A stretch of DNA of 64,000 nt from Streptomyces ortus (GTDB lineage: Bacteria; Actinomycetota; Actinomycetes; Streptomycetales; Streptomycetaceae). Location: NCBI RefSeq assembly GCF_026341275.1, contig NZ_JAIFZO010000002.1, forward strand, positions 3,750,118-3,814,117, in the 5' to 3' direction. Below are positions 14,315-23,488 of the stretch, in pieces (within the stretch, counting starts at the first letter, position 1; each line of letters opens with the position of its first letter). The position numbers were made by a program, and so were the translations under genes. The notes beneath the pieces are model-generated. The model was given only the letters and a program-made list of their open reading frames with translations. It had not been told where the DNA came from and did not search any database.

Positions 14315-16972
14315 TCAGACGCAGCCCGCGGGAGTCGCCCGCGACACGTCGTCGATCAACGCCTCGTGCGCCGCCTTCACCCGCCGCACATCGGGCTTGA
14401 CGACCGCGCGGTCGTACGTGATCAGCCCGTTCAGCTCGCCCTCGACGTCCGCGATCTGGGTGTACACCGCGCCGTTGCCGCCCTTGCAGGCCAGCGCGTG
14501 CACCTCGGCGAGCTTGGTGAGGTAGTCGTCGGTGTACGTGGCCGGGTCGACGTCGACATAGGACTGCTGCACCGACCAGGCATGTCCGGGCACGGCGAGT
14601 CCGAGACCGCCGTACTCGCCCATGACCAGCGCCCTCCTGCCGTCCGGACGGGGTGGCAGCGCGGGGCTCGGATAGCCGTGCTCGTCCATGAGGTCGCCCG
14701 TACCGCCGTCGGCGCCGAGGTTGAGGCCCGACTGGTTGTTGACGAGCCGCGTCGGGTCCCAGGCCTTGGCCTGTTCGGCGATGCGGCCCACGTCGTACTG
14801 GCCCCACCCTTCGTTGAAGGTGACCCACATGACGATCGACGGACTGCTGATGTGCTCGTCGATCATCTGCTTCATCTCACGCTCGTACGTGGCGCGCGCA
14901 CTGGCGGACGGGTTCACGCCCGCCGTCATGGCCGGCATGTCCTGCCACACCAGCAGGCCGAGCCTGTCCGCCCAGTAGAACCACCGGTCGGGTTCGACCT
15001 TGATGTGCTTGCGGACCGAGTTGAAGCCCATCGCCTTGTGCATCTTCAGGTCGTAGGCCAGGGCCTCGTCGCTCGGCGCGGTGTGCAGACCGTCCGGCCA
15101 GAATCCCTGGTCGAGGGTGGCCATCATGAAGACCGGCTTGCCGTTGAGGACGGTCCGAGGGGTCCCCTCGACGTTCTCCACGGCGATGGACCGCATACCG
15201 AAGTAGCTCTCCACCCGGTCCTTGCCGACGCGGACCCTGAGGTCGTACAGGAAGGGGTCGTCCGGCGACCACAGCCGCGCGTCACGGATCCTCAGCGTCA
15301 GCGGACTGCCCGTGCGGCCGGAGACGGTGGCCACCCTGCGCTTGCCCTCGTACGCGGTCGCGGTCACCCGGACTCCGTCGCGTACGCCCTTCGGCGCGAC
15401 CGTCAGCGTGCCCGCCCCGACGTCCGGGGTGAGGGCGAGCGAGTCGACGTGGTCGGCGGCGACGGGCTCCATCCACACGGTCTGCCAGATGCCCGAGGAC
15501 GGCGTGTACCAGATGCCGCTCGGGTCCAGGCGCTGCTTGCCGATCGGCGGGTTCTCGCCGTCCGCGGCGTCCGTCGGGTCGTAGACGCCGACGATCAGCT
15601 CCTGGGTGCTGCCCGGCTCGAGGGCGTCGGTGACATCGGCGCTGAACTTGTCGTAGCCGCCCTGGTGGTCGGCGACCTTCGTACCGTTGACGTAGACCTC
15701 GGAACGCCAGTCGACCGCGCCGAAGTTGAGCCGCAGGCGCTGCTTCGAGCCGATCCTCCAGTCCTTCGGGACGGTGAAGGTGCGCCGGTACCACATCCGG
15801 TCCTCGTGCCGTTCGATGCCGGAGAGCTGGGACTCGACGGGGTACGGGACGAGGATCTTCTCGGCGAGCCGCCTGCCCACCGGGGGCCGCTCCCCCGCCT
15901 CGGCCGCGGCGAACTGCCAGCTGCCGTTGAGGTTCTTCCAGTCGTCGCGGGTGAGCTGCGGCCTCGGGTACTCGCGGTGGGCGTTCGCCGGGGTGACGTC
16001 CTTGCCCCACTTGGTGCTCAGCTGGTGGGTCGAGAGGTTGGTGCCGCTGCTCCAGAAGGGCTTGACAACGTTGCCGTCCCTGGCGGAGAGGCCCCCCGCT
16101 CCGTCGTAGCGCACATCGGCGCTGCCGCGCGCGGTGCCGGTCTTGTTGCCGACCACGGGTTCCTTGAGCGCGATCAGCAGGGACTTGGGGTCGGCCGGGT
16201 CGAGCTTGACACGGCCGAGCGGCCAGGTGGCCCCTCCGATGACCGCGTCGAGGTGGTCGACGAGACCGGCCGGGGGCGCGTTGAGCCGCTGGGCGAAGTC
16301 TAGGCGCAGCGTCCGGCCGTCCTGGAGGACGGTGGTGGCGACGGCCCCGTCGTAGTCGTAACCCGCGGGCAGCAGGAACGCCGACTGCGGAATCGCGGCC
16401 TTGGTGCCGCCGGGCGGGGTCCAGCGCAGATGGAGGTTGGAGCCTCCGTAGTGCTCGAAGTACTCGACCTTGATGTCGTACGCGGTGCCGGCGGTCAGTT
16501 CCACCGGTTCGGCGGTCTGTTCGCGGTCCCAGTCGTCGACCCAGTGGTCGATGGTGAGTTTCCCGTCCACCCAGAGACGGAAGCCGTTGTCCCCAATGAT
16601 CGAGAAGGTGGTGGGACCGGTTTTCTCCGGCACGATCCGGCCGGTCCAGCGCACGCTCACGTCGTCCGACTTCCCGGTCGCGGAACGCAGCCGCGACTCC
16701 AGATTGTCGAAGTCGAGCCGCGCGTCCATCCCGGTGGCCTTGAGCTCGTGGAAATCGAAGGCGCCGGGGGCGGACTGGGTGTAGTACTCCCCCTTGAGGC
16801 CGTGGACCTCGACAGGATCCTCCACAGCGGTCGCGACCGGCGCGGCGGCGAGTCCCGCGGCCCCGAGTAACACCGCGACGAACAGAGCCAGTCGTTGTCT
16901 GAGTTGTACACGCGATCTGAGCACTCCGAGCGATCCGAGTGACTTGAGTGAGGCGAGTGGGGTGATGCGCAC
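14315..16972 (-). CDS. Secreted PA14-containing glycoside hydrolase family 2 protein
   Basis: 885 residues from GTG 16972, with AGGAGG four bases before it. A signal peptide spans residues 1 to about 48 (LALFVAVLLGAAGLAAAPVATA). Residues about 58-195 form a PA14 domain (LKGEYYTQ, GDNGFRLWVDGK, HLRWTPPGG), a sugar-binding module. Then follow the GH2 sandwich, immunoglobulin-like and TIM-barrel domains: RMWYRRTFTVP, GAVDWRSEVYVNG, and the catalytic acid/base Glu in VTFNEGWGQYD, with a probable nucleophile Glu in MGEYGGLG. GH2 includes beta-galactosidases, mannosidases and glucuronidases; specificity is not evident. Codon 35, inside the signal peptide, is TTA, so expression would need bldA. It faces the LacI-sugar importer locus and could release the imported sugar outside the cell. 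Confidence 0.9.
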   Translation of the reverse strand: MRITPLASLKSLGSLGVLRSRVQLRQRLALFVAVLLGAAGLAAAPVATAVEDPVEVHGLKGEYYTQSAPGAFDFHELKATGMDARLDFDNLESRLRSATGKSDDVSVRWTGRIVPEKTGPTTFSIIGDNGFRLWVDGKLTIDHWVDDWDREQTAEPVELTAGTAYDIKVEYFEHYGGSNLHLRWTPPGGTKAAIPQSAFLLPAGYDYDGAVATTVLQDGRTLRLDFAQRLNAPPAGLVDHLDAVIGGATWPLGRVKLDPADPKSLLIALKEPVVGNKTGTARGSADVRYDGAGGLSARDGNVVKPFWSSGTNLSTHQLSTKWGKDVTPANAHREYPRPQLTRDDWKNLNGSWQFAAAEAGERPPVGRRLAEKILVPYPVESQLSGIERHEDRMWYRRTFTVPKDWRIGSKQRLRLNFGAVDWRSEVYVNGTKVADHQGGYDKFSADVTDALEPGSTQELIVGVYDPTDAADGENPPIGKQRLDPSGIWYTPSSGIWQTVWMEPVAADHVDSLALTPDVGAGTLTVAPKGVRDGVRVTATAYEGKRRVATVSGRTGSPLTLRIRDARLWSPDDPFLYDLRVRVGKDRVESYFGMRSIAVENVEGTPRTVLNGKPVFMMATLDQGFWPDGLHTAPSDEALAYDLKMHKAMGFNSVRKHIKVEPDRWFYWADRLGLLVWQDMPAMTAGVNPSASARATYEREMKQMIDEHISSPSIVMWVTFNEGWGQYDVGRIAEQAKAWDPTRLVNNQSGLNLGADGGTGDLMDEHGYPSPALPPRPDGRRALVMGEYGGLGLAVPGHAWSVQQSYVDVDPATYTDDYLTKLAEVHALACKGGNGAVYTQIADVEGELNGLITYDRAVVKPDVRRVKAAHEALIDDVSRATPAGCV

Positions 16973-17380
16973 GAATCCTCCTAGGGAGCTTCTGACGAAT
17001 CCCCGCGGCGCGGCGACGCCCGGTGGTGGCGGCGTCCCTACGCACGCCGGGCACGGGGTCCCGCCCGGGGACCGGCGTCACCCGGCCCGGTCGGGGTCCC
17101 ACGCCCTTCAGGCAGTGCGGAAGCACCGGCCGCCGCCCCACAAAGGCCTGTCGACAACTCCCGGGGCCGGGTCCTCGGAGTCCCGCCCGTCCCGCGGTCC
17201 GGGCGGGCGACGGGGCTCTGCGGACACGTCCTAGGGTGAGGAAGGGTGGCGGCTCGGAGCTTCAGTCTGTACAACGTTGGAAGCAAAGGCAGTTGGCATG
17301 AGAGCACGGGCTCCCACCCGCTGTCCAGGTTCATGACACAGCTCCGGTCGCGGAGTTCCCGTCGATGCCGAGGAGATCCC
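16973..17380. other. Intergenic region between divergent GH2 and lacI-type genes
   Basis: 408 bases with no gene I can support. It must hold promoters for both genes. The only element I see is the LacI-type operator candidate at 17270-17281. A longer in-frame start for the LacI gene at 17246 would lie over this operator and is not preferred. Confidence 0.6.
17270..17281 (+). promoter_or_regulatory. LacI-type operator candidate, upstream of the regulator gene
   Basis: TACAACGTTGGA with the central AACGTT typical of LacI/GalR operators. The same 12-mer with one change (TACATCGTTGGA) occurs on the minus strand at 18449-18460 in front of the importer operon. The repetition in the two expected places supports autoregulation and control of the transporter. 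Confidence 0.6.
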
Positions 17381-18394
17381 TTGCGGGTCAGCCTGAAGGA
17401 CGTGGCCGAACGGGCCGGCGTCTCGATCAAGACCGTTTCCAACGTCGTGAACAACTATCCGCACATCACCCCAGCGATGCGCACCAAGGTCCAGGAGGCG
17501 ATCGACGAGCTCGGCTACCGGCCGAACCTCACCGCACGGCATTTGCGCAAAGGCCGTACGGGCATCATCGCGCTGGCCGTCCCCGAGCTGGGCAACCCCT
17601 ACTTCGCCGAGCTGGCGGGGGCGGTGATCGACGCCGCCGCCGAGCACGAGTTCACCGTCCTGCTCGACCACACCCGGGGCGAGCGGCAGCAGGAACTGCT
17701 GGTCAGCCAGGGTTTCCGGGCCCGGGTGATCGACGGACTGATCCTCAGCCCGCTGGAGCTGGAGGCCGAGGATCTGCGGGGCCGGGCCGACGACGTGCCC
17801 CTGGTGCTGCTCGGCGAGCGCGAGTACGGTCTGCCCTTCGACCACATCGCGATCGACAACGTCGCCGCGGCCCGGGCGGCGGTGCGCCACCTGCTCGATC
17901 GCGGCCGGACCCGGATCGCCTATCTCGGGGTCCGCACGGACTCCGCGAACCGGCCCGCCCATCTGCGGCTCGACGGCTGGCGTGCGGAGCTGGCGACGGC
18001 GGGCCTCACCCCCGACGAGGACCTGATCGTGCCCGTCGGCGGCTGGGACCGGGACGACGGCGCCCGGGCCATGGCCGAGCTGCTGGACGCGGGCCACCGG
18101 CCCGACGCGGTCTTCGCCTTCAACGACCTCATCGCGATCGGTGCCATGCGGGTGCTGCACGAGCGCGGGCTCAGGGTGCCGTGGGACATCGCCGTGGTCG
18201 GCTTCGACGACATCGCCGAGAGCCGGTTCGGAGCCGTCTCGCTGACCACCATCGCGCCGGACAAACAGGCGATCGCCCGCCTCGCGGTGGCCTCGCTGCT
18301 GCGCAGTCTTTCCGGCCGCCAGGACCCCGGCGGACGCGAACTCACGGCGGAGTTCCGGCTGGTGGAGCGGGAGAGCACCCTCGGGCGGCGCTGA
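17381..18394 (+). CDS. LacI-family transcriptional regulator
   Basis: 337 residues if started at TTG 17381, which has GAGGAGA seven bases upstream and places the LacI DNA-binding head at the very N-terminus: SLKDVAERAGVSIKTVSNVV, then the hinge region RPNLTARHLRKGRTG. The remainder is a periplasmic-binding-protein-like sugar-sensing core (IIALAVPELGNPYFAELAG; AVVGFDDIAESRFG). It precedes a YtfQ-type binding protein gene on the same strand, separated by 164 bases containing a second copy of the operator found upstream of this gene. It therefore most likely represses itself and the sugar importer until the sugar is present. Galactose-type sugars are a guess from the transporter family. Confidence 0.9.
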   Translation: MRVSLKDVAERAGVSIKTVSNVVNNYPHITPAMRTKVQEAIDELGYRPNLTARHLRKGRTGIIALAVPELGNPYFAELAGAVIDAAAEHEFTVLLDHTRGERQQELLVSQGFRARVIDGLILSPLELEAEDLRGRADDVPLVLLGEREYGLPFDHIAIDNVAAARAAVRHLLDRGRTRIAYLGVRTDSANRPAHLRLDGWRAELATAGLTPDEDLIVPVGGWDRDDGARAMAELLDAGHRPDAVFAFNDLIAIGAMRVLHERGLRVPWDIAVVGFDDIAESRFGAVSLTTIAPDKQAIARLAVASLLRSLSGRQDPGGRELTAEFRLVERESTLGRR

Positions 18395-18448
18395 CGGCGG
18401 GTCGAACGAATCGGTCGAGATTTCGGACGGAGGGGTTTACACGACCTC

Positions 18449-18460
18449 TCCAACGATGTA
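18449..18460 (-). promoter_or_regulatory. LacI-type operator candidate, upstream of the importer operon
   Basis: On the minus strand it reads TACATCGTTGGA, matching 11 of 12 bases of the site at 17270-17281. It lies 99 bases before the start of the binding-protein gene. Confidence 0.58.
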
Positions 18461-18558
18461 AAAACCTCCCCTGAACGCCGTGCACGCCGTATCGACCGTC
18501 AAGTGCCGAACTCCCGGGAGCGCTCTCAGCTCCGGGGCCGCGCCGTTTGGGGATCTCC

Positions 18559-19650
18559 ATGAAGTCGACCGCATCGTCTCGCCGCACCACCGCTCGCGCC
18601 CTCCTCGCCACCGGCATCCTCACGAGCCTGGCACTCACCGGATGCACCAAGTCCGAGGACTCCTCCGACGACAAGGCCACCGAGCAGCAGGCCGACGCGG
18701 GCCAGGAGGTCGCCTCGCCGAGCGCCGGCTCCGGGCCCTCCTGCACGATCGACACGTTCGGGGGCGAGAAGCTCGACCTCAAGAACGCCACGGTCGGCTT
18801 CTCGCAGTCCGAGAAGGAGGCCAACCCCTTCCGGATCGCCGAGACCGCCTCCATCAAGGCCGAGGCGAAGAAGCGCGGGATCAAGCTCCTCACCGCCAAC
18901 GCCCAGTCGCAGTTCTCCAAGCAGATCAGCGACGTGCAGGACCTCATCGCCAAGGGCGCCGACGTGCTGGTCGTCGCGCCGCTCAACTCGGACGGCTGGG
19001 AGCCGGTGCTGAAGACGGCGGCGGCCAAGCACATCCCGATCGTCACCGTCGACCGCAAGATCAACGCCGAGGCCTGCAAGGACTATGTGAGCTTCATCGG
19101 CTCCGACTTCGTGGAGCAGGGCAAGCGGGCCGCCGACCAGATGATCGAGGCGACCGGCGGCAAGGGTGAGATCGCCATCCTGCTCGGCGCGGCGGGCAAC
19201 AACGTCACCACGGAACGCACCAAGGGCTTCGTGGACCAGATCAAGGCCGAGGCGCCCGGCCTCAAGGTGGTGTTCCAGCAGACCGGTGAGTTCGCCCGCG
19301 AGAAGGGCCAGTCGGTCACCGAGAACCTCATCCAGTCCAAGCCCGGGATCAAGGGCATCTACGCCGAGAACGACGAGATGGGCCTCGGCGCGGTCAACGC
19401 CCTCAAGGGCGCGGGCAAGAAGGCCGGCGACGTGAAGATCGTGACCATCGACGGCACGCGCAACGCCGTCCAGGGCATCGTGGACGGCTGGATCAGCGGT
19501 GTGGTCGAGTCCAACCCGCGCTTCGGTCCGCTCGCCTTCCAGACCCTCGACAGCTTCACCAAGGGCGACGAGGTGGCGCAGGACATCGTGATCAAGGACA
19601 CCGAGTACACCGAGGCCAACGCCGAGTCGGACATCGCCAAGGCCTACTGA
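18559..19650 (+). CDS. ytfQ: Sugar ABC transporter substrate-binding lipoprotein (YtfQ-like)
   Basis: 363 residues from ATG 18559 with GGGGA upstream. Residues 1-29 are a lipoprotein signal with lipobox LALTGC; the Cys would be lipidated and anchor the protein outside the membrane. An acidic/Ser-rich tether leads to a type I periplasmic-binding fold. The sequence follows E. coli YtfQ closely in pattern: VGFSQSEKEANPFRIAETAS, DVLVVAPLNSDGWEPVLK, VDRKI, GAAGNNVTTERTKGF, YAENDEMGLGAVNAL. YtfQ binds galactofuranose, so a galactose-type sugar is plausible, but specificity should not be taken as known. It is the first gene of a four-gene importer operon (ATPase one base downstream). Confidence 0.88.
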   Translation: MKSTASSRRTTARALLATGILTSLALTGCTKSEDSSDDKATEQQADAGQEVASPSAGSGPSCTIDTFGGEKLDLKNATVGFSQSEKEANPFRIAETASIKAEAKKRGIKLLTANAQSQFSKQISDVQDLIAKGADVLVVAPLNSDGWEPVLKTAAAKHIPIVTVDRKINAEACKDYVSFIGSDFVEQGKRAADQMIEATGGKGEIAILLGAAGNNVTTERTKGFVDQIKAEAPGLKVVFQQTGEFAREKGQSVTENLIQSKPGIKGIYAENDEMGLGAVNALKGAGKKAGDVKIVTIDGTRNAVQGIVDGWISGVVESNPRFGPLAFQTLDSFTKGDEVAQDIVIKDTEYTEANAESDIAKAY

Positions 19651-19651
19651 G

Positions 19652-21271
19652 ATGCTCTCCGTCACTGGCGTGTCCAAGCTCTTCCCCGGCGTGAAGGCGC
19701 TGTCCGACGTGGACTTCACCGCCCGCGCCGGGGAGGTGCACGCCCTCGTCGGCGAGAACGGCGCGGGCAAGTCGACCCTGATCAAAGTACTCACCGGTGT
19801 CTACCGGCCGGACGCCGGCGAGGTCGTCCACAACGGCTCGCCGGTCCGCTTCACCACACCCCTGCAGGCCCAGCAGGCGGGCATCTCCACCATCTACCAG
19901 GAGGTCAACCTCGTCCCGCTGATGAGCGTGGCGCGCAACCTCCTCCTCGGCCGTGAACCGCGCGGCCGGCTCGGCCTGATCGACTTCCGGCGTATGCACC
20001 GGGAGGCCGACGAGGCGCTGCGGGGCCTCGGCATCCGGGTCGACGTGAGCCGGCCGCTGCGCGAACTGGGCGTCGGCGCACAGCAGATGGTGGCCCTCGC
20101 ACGGGCGGTCGCCATCGACGCACGTGTCGTGATCATGGACGAGCCCACCTCCTCGCTCGAACCGCGCGAGGTGCGGACCCTGTTCGACGTGATCGGCATG
20201 CTCCGCGAGCGCGGCATCGCGGTGGTCTATGTGAGCCACCGCATGGACGAGCTGTACGAGATCTGCGACGCCGTGACCGTGCTGCGTGACGGCCGGGTGG
20301 TGCACACCGGACGGCTCGCCGACCTCAGCCGGCTGCGGCTGGTCTCGCTGATGCTGGGCCGGGAGATCGGCGAGGTCCGCAGCGAGGGCCTGACCAAGTT
20401 CACCGGCTCCCACCGAGCGGCGGCCGAACCGGTGCTGCGCGCCGAGGGGCTGACGATCCGTCACCAGCTGAAGGATGTGTCGCTCGCCATCCGTCCGGGT
20501 GAGGTGGTGGGCCTGGGCGGGCTCCTCGGCTCGGGCCGCAGTGAGACCGCGAGGGCGATAGCGGGCGCGCTGCCGACCGGCTCCGGCCGGGTGTCGGTCG
20601 GCGGCGCGCCCGTGCGGACCGGCTCCACACCGGCCGCGATCCGCGCCGGGATCAGCCTGCTGCCGGAGGACCGCAAGGCCGAGGGCATCTCGCCCGGCCT
20701 CTCGGTACGGGAGAACATCGCGCTGGCCGCCCTGCCCGGATTCTCCCGGTTCGGGCTGGTGGACAACGCCCGCGTCGACAAGGTCGTCGACATGTTCGTG
20801 CAACGGCTGCGCATCAAGTCCGCGGGGCCGCACCAGAAGGTCGGCGAGCTGTCCGGCGGCAACCAGCAGAAGGTGCTGCTGGCCCGCTGGCTCGCCATGC
20901 ACCCGAAGGTGCTGCTCCTCGACGAGCCCACCCGGGGCATCGACGTGGGTGCCAAGGCGGAGGTCCAGTCCCTCATCGACGAACTCGCCGAGGAGGGGCT
21001 CGCCGTGCTGCTGATCTCCTCCGACACCGAGGAACTGATCGAGGGCAGCGACCGGATCGTCGTCCTCAAGGACGGTGTGGTGGTCGACGAGCTGACCGGC
21101 GACGCCGTCACCGAGGACGCGTTGATGCGCGCCATCGCGGCCGAGCCCTCGGCACCCTCCGAAGCGGCTGACCTCCCGGCACCGCCCGACCTCCCGACAT
21201 CGCCGGACCACTCGACACCACCGCCGGGCTTCTCGAAGAGCGCGAAATCCGCTGGGAGCACCCATGACTGA
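19652..21271 (+). CDS. ytfR: Sugar ABC transporter ATPase with two ABC domains (YtfR-like)
   Basis: 539 residues, ATG 19652, directly after the binding-protein stop. Two ABC domains in tandem: the first has Walker A GENGAGKST, Q-loop ISTIYQEVNLVP and Walker B VVIMDEPTSSL; the second has the degenerate Walker A GLLGSGRSE typical of monosaccharide importers, signature LSGGNQQKVLLARWL and Walker B VLLLDEPTRGID. This is the usual CUT2-type energising subunit, which powers the two permeases encoded next. The last 40 residues form a Pro/Ser/Ala-rich tail not present in E. coli YtfR. The 3' end overlaps the next start by 8 bases. Confidence 0.93.
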   Translation: MLSVTGVSKLFPGVKALSDVDFTARAGEVHALVGENGAGKSTLIKVLTGVYRPDAGEVVHNGSPVRFTTPLQAQQAGISTIYQEVNLVPLMSVARNLLLGREPRGRLGLIDFRRMHREADEALRGLGIRVDVSRPLRELGVGAQQMVALARAVAIDARVVIMDEPTSSLEPREVRTLFDVIGMLRERGIAVVYVSHRMDELYEICDAVTVLRDGRVVHTGRLADLSRLRLVSLMLGREIGEVRSEGLTKFTGSHRAAAEPVLRAEGLTIRHQLKDVSLAIRPGEVVGLGGLLGSGRSETARAIAGALPTGSGRVSVGGAPVRTGSTPAAIRAGISLLPEDRKAEGISPGLSVRENIALAALPGFSRFGLVDNARVDKVVDMFVQRLRIKSAGPHQKVGELSGGNQQKVLLARWLAMHPKVLLLDEPTRGIDVGAKAEVQSLIDELAEEGLAVLLISSDTEELIEGSDRIVVLKDGVVVDELTGDAVTEDALMRAIAAEPSAPSEAADLPAPPDLPTSPDHSTPPPGFSKSAKSAGSTHD

Positions 21272-22226
21272 CCTCACGCTCGTCCGCGGTCAGGTGGACC
21301 GCGAGCGGCTGCTGCGCCTGCTCCAGGAGTACGGCGTCTACGCGGGCGTCGTGGCCCTGCTCGTCTTCAACTTCGTCTTCACCTCGAACTTCGTCTCGGC
21401 GGAGAACTTCCGCACCCAGGCCGTCCAGGTCGCGCCGGTCCTCATCGTCGCGCTCGGCATGGCGCTGGCGATCGGCACCGAGGGGGTCGACCTGTCGGTG
21501 GGCTCGGTGATGGCCCTGTCCACCTCGCTGCTGTCCCTGTATCTCGGCTACGGCCCGTGGATGGCCGTCCTCATGGCGGTGGCGGGCGGCATCGTGATCG
21601 GCCTGGCGAACGGTTCGCTGATCGCCTTCCTGGGCGTCCAGCCGATCGTCGCCACCCTGGCCCTCATGGTCGCCGGCCGCGGGATCGCCCTGGTGCTGCT
21701 CCCGCAGCTGGAGGACGTACGCGATCCGGGAATGGCGTCACTCGGCTCGGGTGACGTGCTGGGCGTGCCGTATCTCGTCCTCATCGCGGCGGCCCTCGCG
21801 CTGCTGGTGGCCTTCGTGGTGCGCCGCACCACCTTCGGGCGCCAGTTGCTCGCCGTCGGCGACAGCAGGCCCGCGGCACGTCTCGCGGGGCTGCCGGTGC
21901 GCCGGGTCCTCATCGTGGTGTACGCGTGCTCCGGCGCGCTGGCCGCGGTGGCGGGCATCCTGGCCACCGCCCGGCTGACGGCGAGCGACCCCACCTCGCT
22001 GGGCAACCTCATGGAACTGTCGGCGATCACGGCGGTGGTCGTCGGCGGCACTCCGCTGTCCGGGGGCCGCGTACGTATCGGCGGCACGGTCGCCGGGGCC
22101 GTACTGATCCAGTTGCTGACCACCACGCTCATCAAGCACGACCTGCAACCGTCGTGGACGCAGATGGCCCAGGCCGTGGTGATCATCGCCGCCGTCTACG
22201 CGGCCCGTGAACGGGGGAAGCGATGA
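21264..22226 (+). CDS. ytfT: Sugar ABC transporter permease (YtfT-like)
   Basis: 320 residues, ATG 21264, overlapping the ATPase gene by 8 bases. About eight to ten hydrophobic helices with the CUT2 permease pattern: GMALAIGTEGVDLSVGSVMAL near residue 70, GVQPIVATLALMVAGRGIAL near 125, a coupling segment with AARLAGLPVRRV near 210, and AITAVVVGGTPLSGGRVRIGG near 255. It would form half of the membrane channel with the next gene product. It overlaps the second permease gene by ATGA, indicating coupled translation and probably a fixed 1:1 ratio. Confidence 0.92.
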   Translation: MTDLTLVRGQVDRERLLRLLQEYGVYAGVVALLVFNFVFTSNFVSAENFRTQAVQVAPVLIVALGMALAIGTEGVDLSVGSVMALSTSLLSLYLGYGPWMAVLMAVAGGIVIGLANGSLIAFLGVQPIVATLALMVAGRGIALVLLPQLEDVRDPGMASLGSGDVLGVPYLVLIAAALALLVAFVVRRTTFGRQLLAVGDSRPAARLAGLPVRRVLIVVYACSGALAAVAGILATARLTASDPTSLGNLMELSAITAVVVGGTPLSGGRVRIGGTVAGAVLIQLLTTTLIKHDLQPSWTQMAQAVVIIAAVYAARERGKR

Positions 22227-23254
22227 CCATCGGGACCACAGAGGCCGAGCGGCGGCCGGCCCCCGTCCGGCAGGAGCCCGAGAAGGCCGACGCACCCACC
22301 CGCGCGGAGCGCTTCAGCGCCCTCGCGCAGCAGCACGGCGCCCTGGTCACCCTCGTGGTGGCCATGGTCGCGGCGTCGCTGAGCTTCGACACCTTCCTGA
22401 CCGGTGACAACCTGGAGAACATGGCGCTGTCCTCGGCGTTCCTCGCCGTGGTCGCGCTGGGCATGACGTTCGTCATCGTGACCGGCGGGATCGACCTGTC
22501 CGTCGGCTCGCTCTTCGCCCTCGGCGGGGTACTGGCCGCCTGGGGCTCGCAGTACGGCACGGCGGTGGCCCTGCTGCTCCCGCTCGCGGTGTGCGGACTG
22601 ATCGGGGTGGTCAACGGCCTGCTCATCGCGCGGTCGGGCCTGGCCCCCTTCATCGTCACCCTGGCGGCCATGCTCGGGGCGCGCGGCATCCTGCTGGCGA
22701 TCACCGACGAGGGCTCGAAGACCTACCTCGTCGACAAGGACTCGTTCTTCGCGACCCTCGGGCAGGGCTCGCTGCTCGGCATCGGCGTACCGATCTGGAT
22801 CACGGTGGCGCTGTTCGTCCTGGGCGCCGTCGTCCTGCGGCTCACCCGGTTCGGGCAGTACGTGTACGCGGTCGGCGGCAACGAGGACGCGGCGGCCCTG
22901 ATGGGTGCCCCCGTGGCGCGTACGAAGATCACCGTGTACGCCCTGTCGGGACTGTGCGCCGGTCTCGCGGGCGCGCTCAACGCGGCCTGGCTGGTGTCGG
23001 GCGTGACGATCCTCGGCTCGGGCATGGAACTGGAGGCCATCTCGGCGGTCGTCATCGGCGGCACGCTGCTCTCGGGCGGTTTCGGCTTCGTCAGCGGTTC
23101 ACTGGTCGGCGTGCTCCTGCTGAAGGTGATCCAGAACGTCATCAACCAGATCGGCTCCCTGGACTCCGCGTACCAGCAGGTGGTCAGCGGCGCCTTCCTG
23201 GCCGTGGTCGTGGTGGCTCAGACCTGGCTGGGCCGCAGACGCCGGGTGCTGTGA
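22223..23254 (+). CDS. yjfF: Sugar ABC transporter permease (YjfF-like)
   Basis: 343 residues, ATG 22223 within the stop of the first permease. It has the same CUT2 permease motifs (GMTFVIVTGGIDLSVGSLFAL; SRSGLAPFIVTLAAML-like segment; GGNEDAAALMGAPV; AISAVVIGGTLLSGGFGFVSG). A hydrophilic N-terminus of about 35 residues precedes the first helix. Being the last gene of lacI-ytfQ-ytfR-ytfT-yjfF, it is followed at once by an 18-base-pair hairpin terminator, so the operon ends here. Confidence 0.92.
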   Translation: MTIGTTEAERRPAPVRQEPEKADAPTRAERFSALAQQHGALVTLVVAMVAASLSFDTFLTGDNLENMALSSAFLAVVALGMTFVIVTGGIDLSVGSLFALGGVLAAWGSQYGTAVALLLPLAVCGLIGVVNGLLIARSGLAPFIVTLAAMLGARGILLAITDEGSKTYLVDKDSFFATLGQGSLLGIGVPIWITVALFVLGAVVLRLTRFGQYVYAVGGNEDAAALMGAPVARTKITVYALSGLCAGLAGALNAAWLVSGVTILGSGMELEAISAVVIGGTLLSGGFGFVSGSLVGVLLLKVIQNVINQIGSLDSAYQQVVSGAFLAVVVVAQTWLGRRRRVL

Positions 23255-23255
23255 T

Positions 23256-23299
23256 CCGGCCCTGTCCGGGCGGCGTCGAAACCGCCCGGACGGGGCCGG
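23256..23299 (+). terminator. Rho-independent-type terminator of the sugar importer operon
   Basis: An 18-base stem (arms 23256-23273 and 23282-23299, one G-U pair) closes an 8-base loop CGTCGAAA directly after the last permease stop codon. No U-tract follows. Confidence 0.8.
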
Positions 23300-23488
23300 G
23301 ACATGTTCCGGACCGGCGACCGGCACGCCGGCTGCTCCGCACGGGCAACCTGGGTCCCCTCCCGGTTGCCTGGTGTCCACCCGCCGTTCCAGGGCATTCG
23401 GAAAACCCGGGGGAGGACTTGTCTGCCTCCGCCTTCCCGGTATTCCGCGTCGCCGCTTTTCGGCGACCCTTATGAGAGGCTTTGTGAC

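Noticed and set aside
23303..23488. N-terminal extension of the GCS2-family ligase.
   Set aside because: The family N-terminus begins at VRTVGVEEELLLVD, GTG 23489 has a good ribosome site, and the extension overlaps the terminator of the importer operon.
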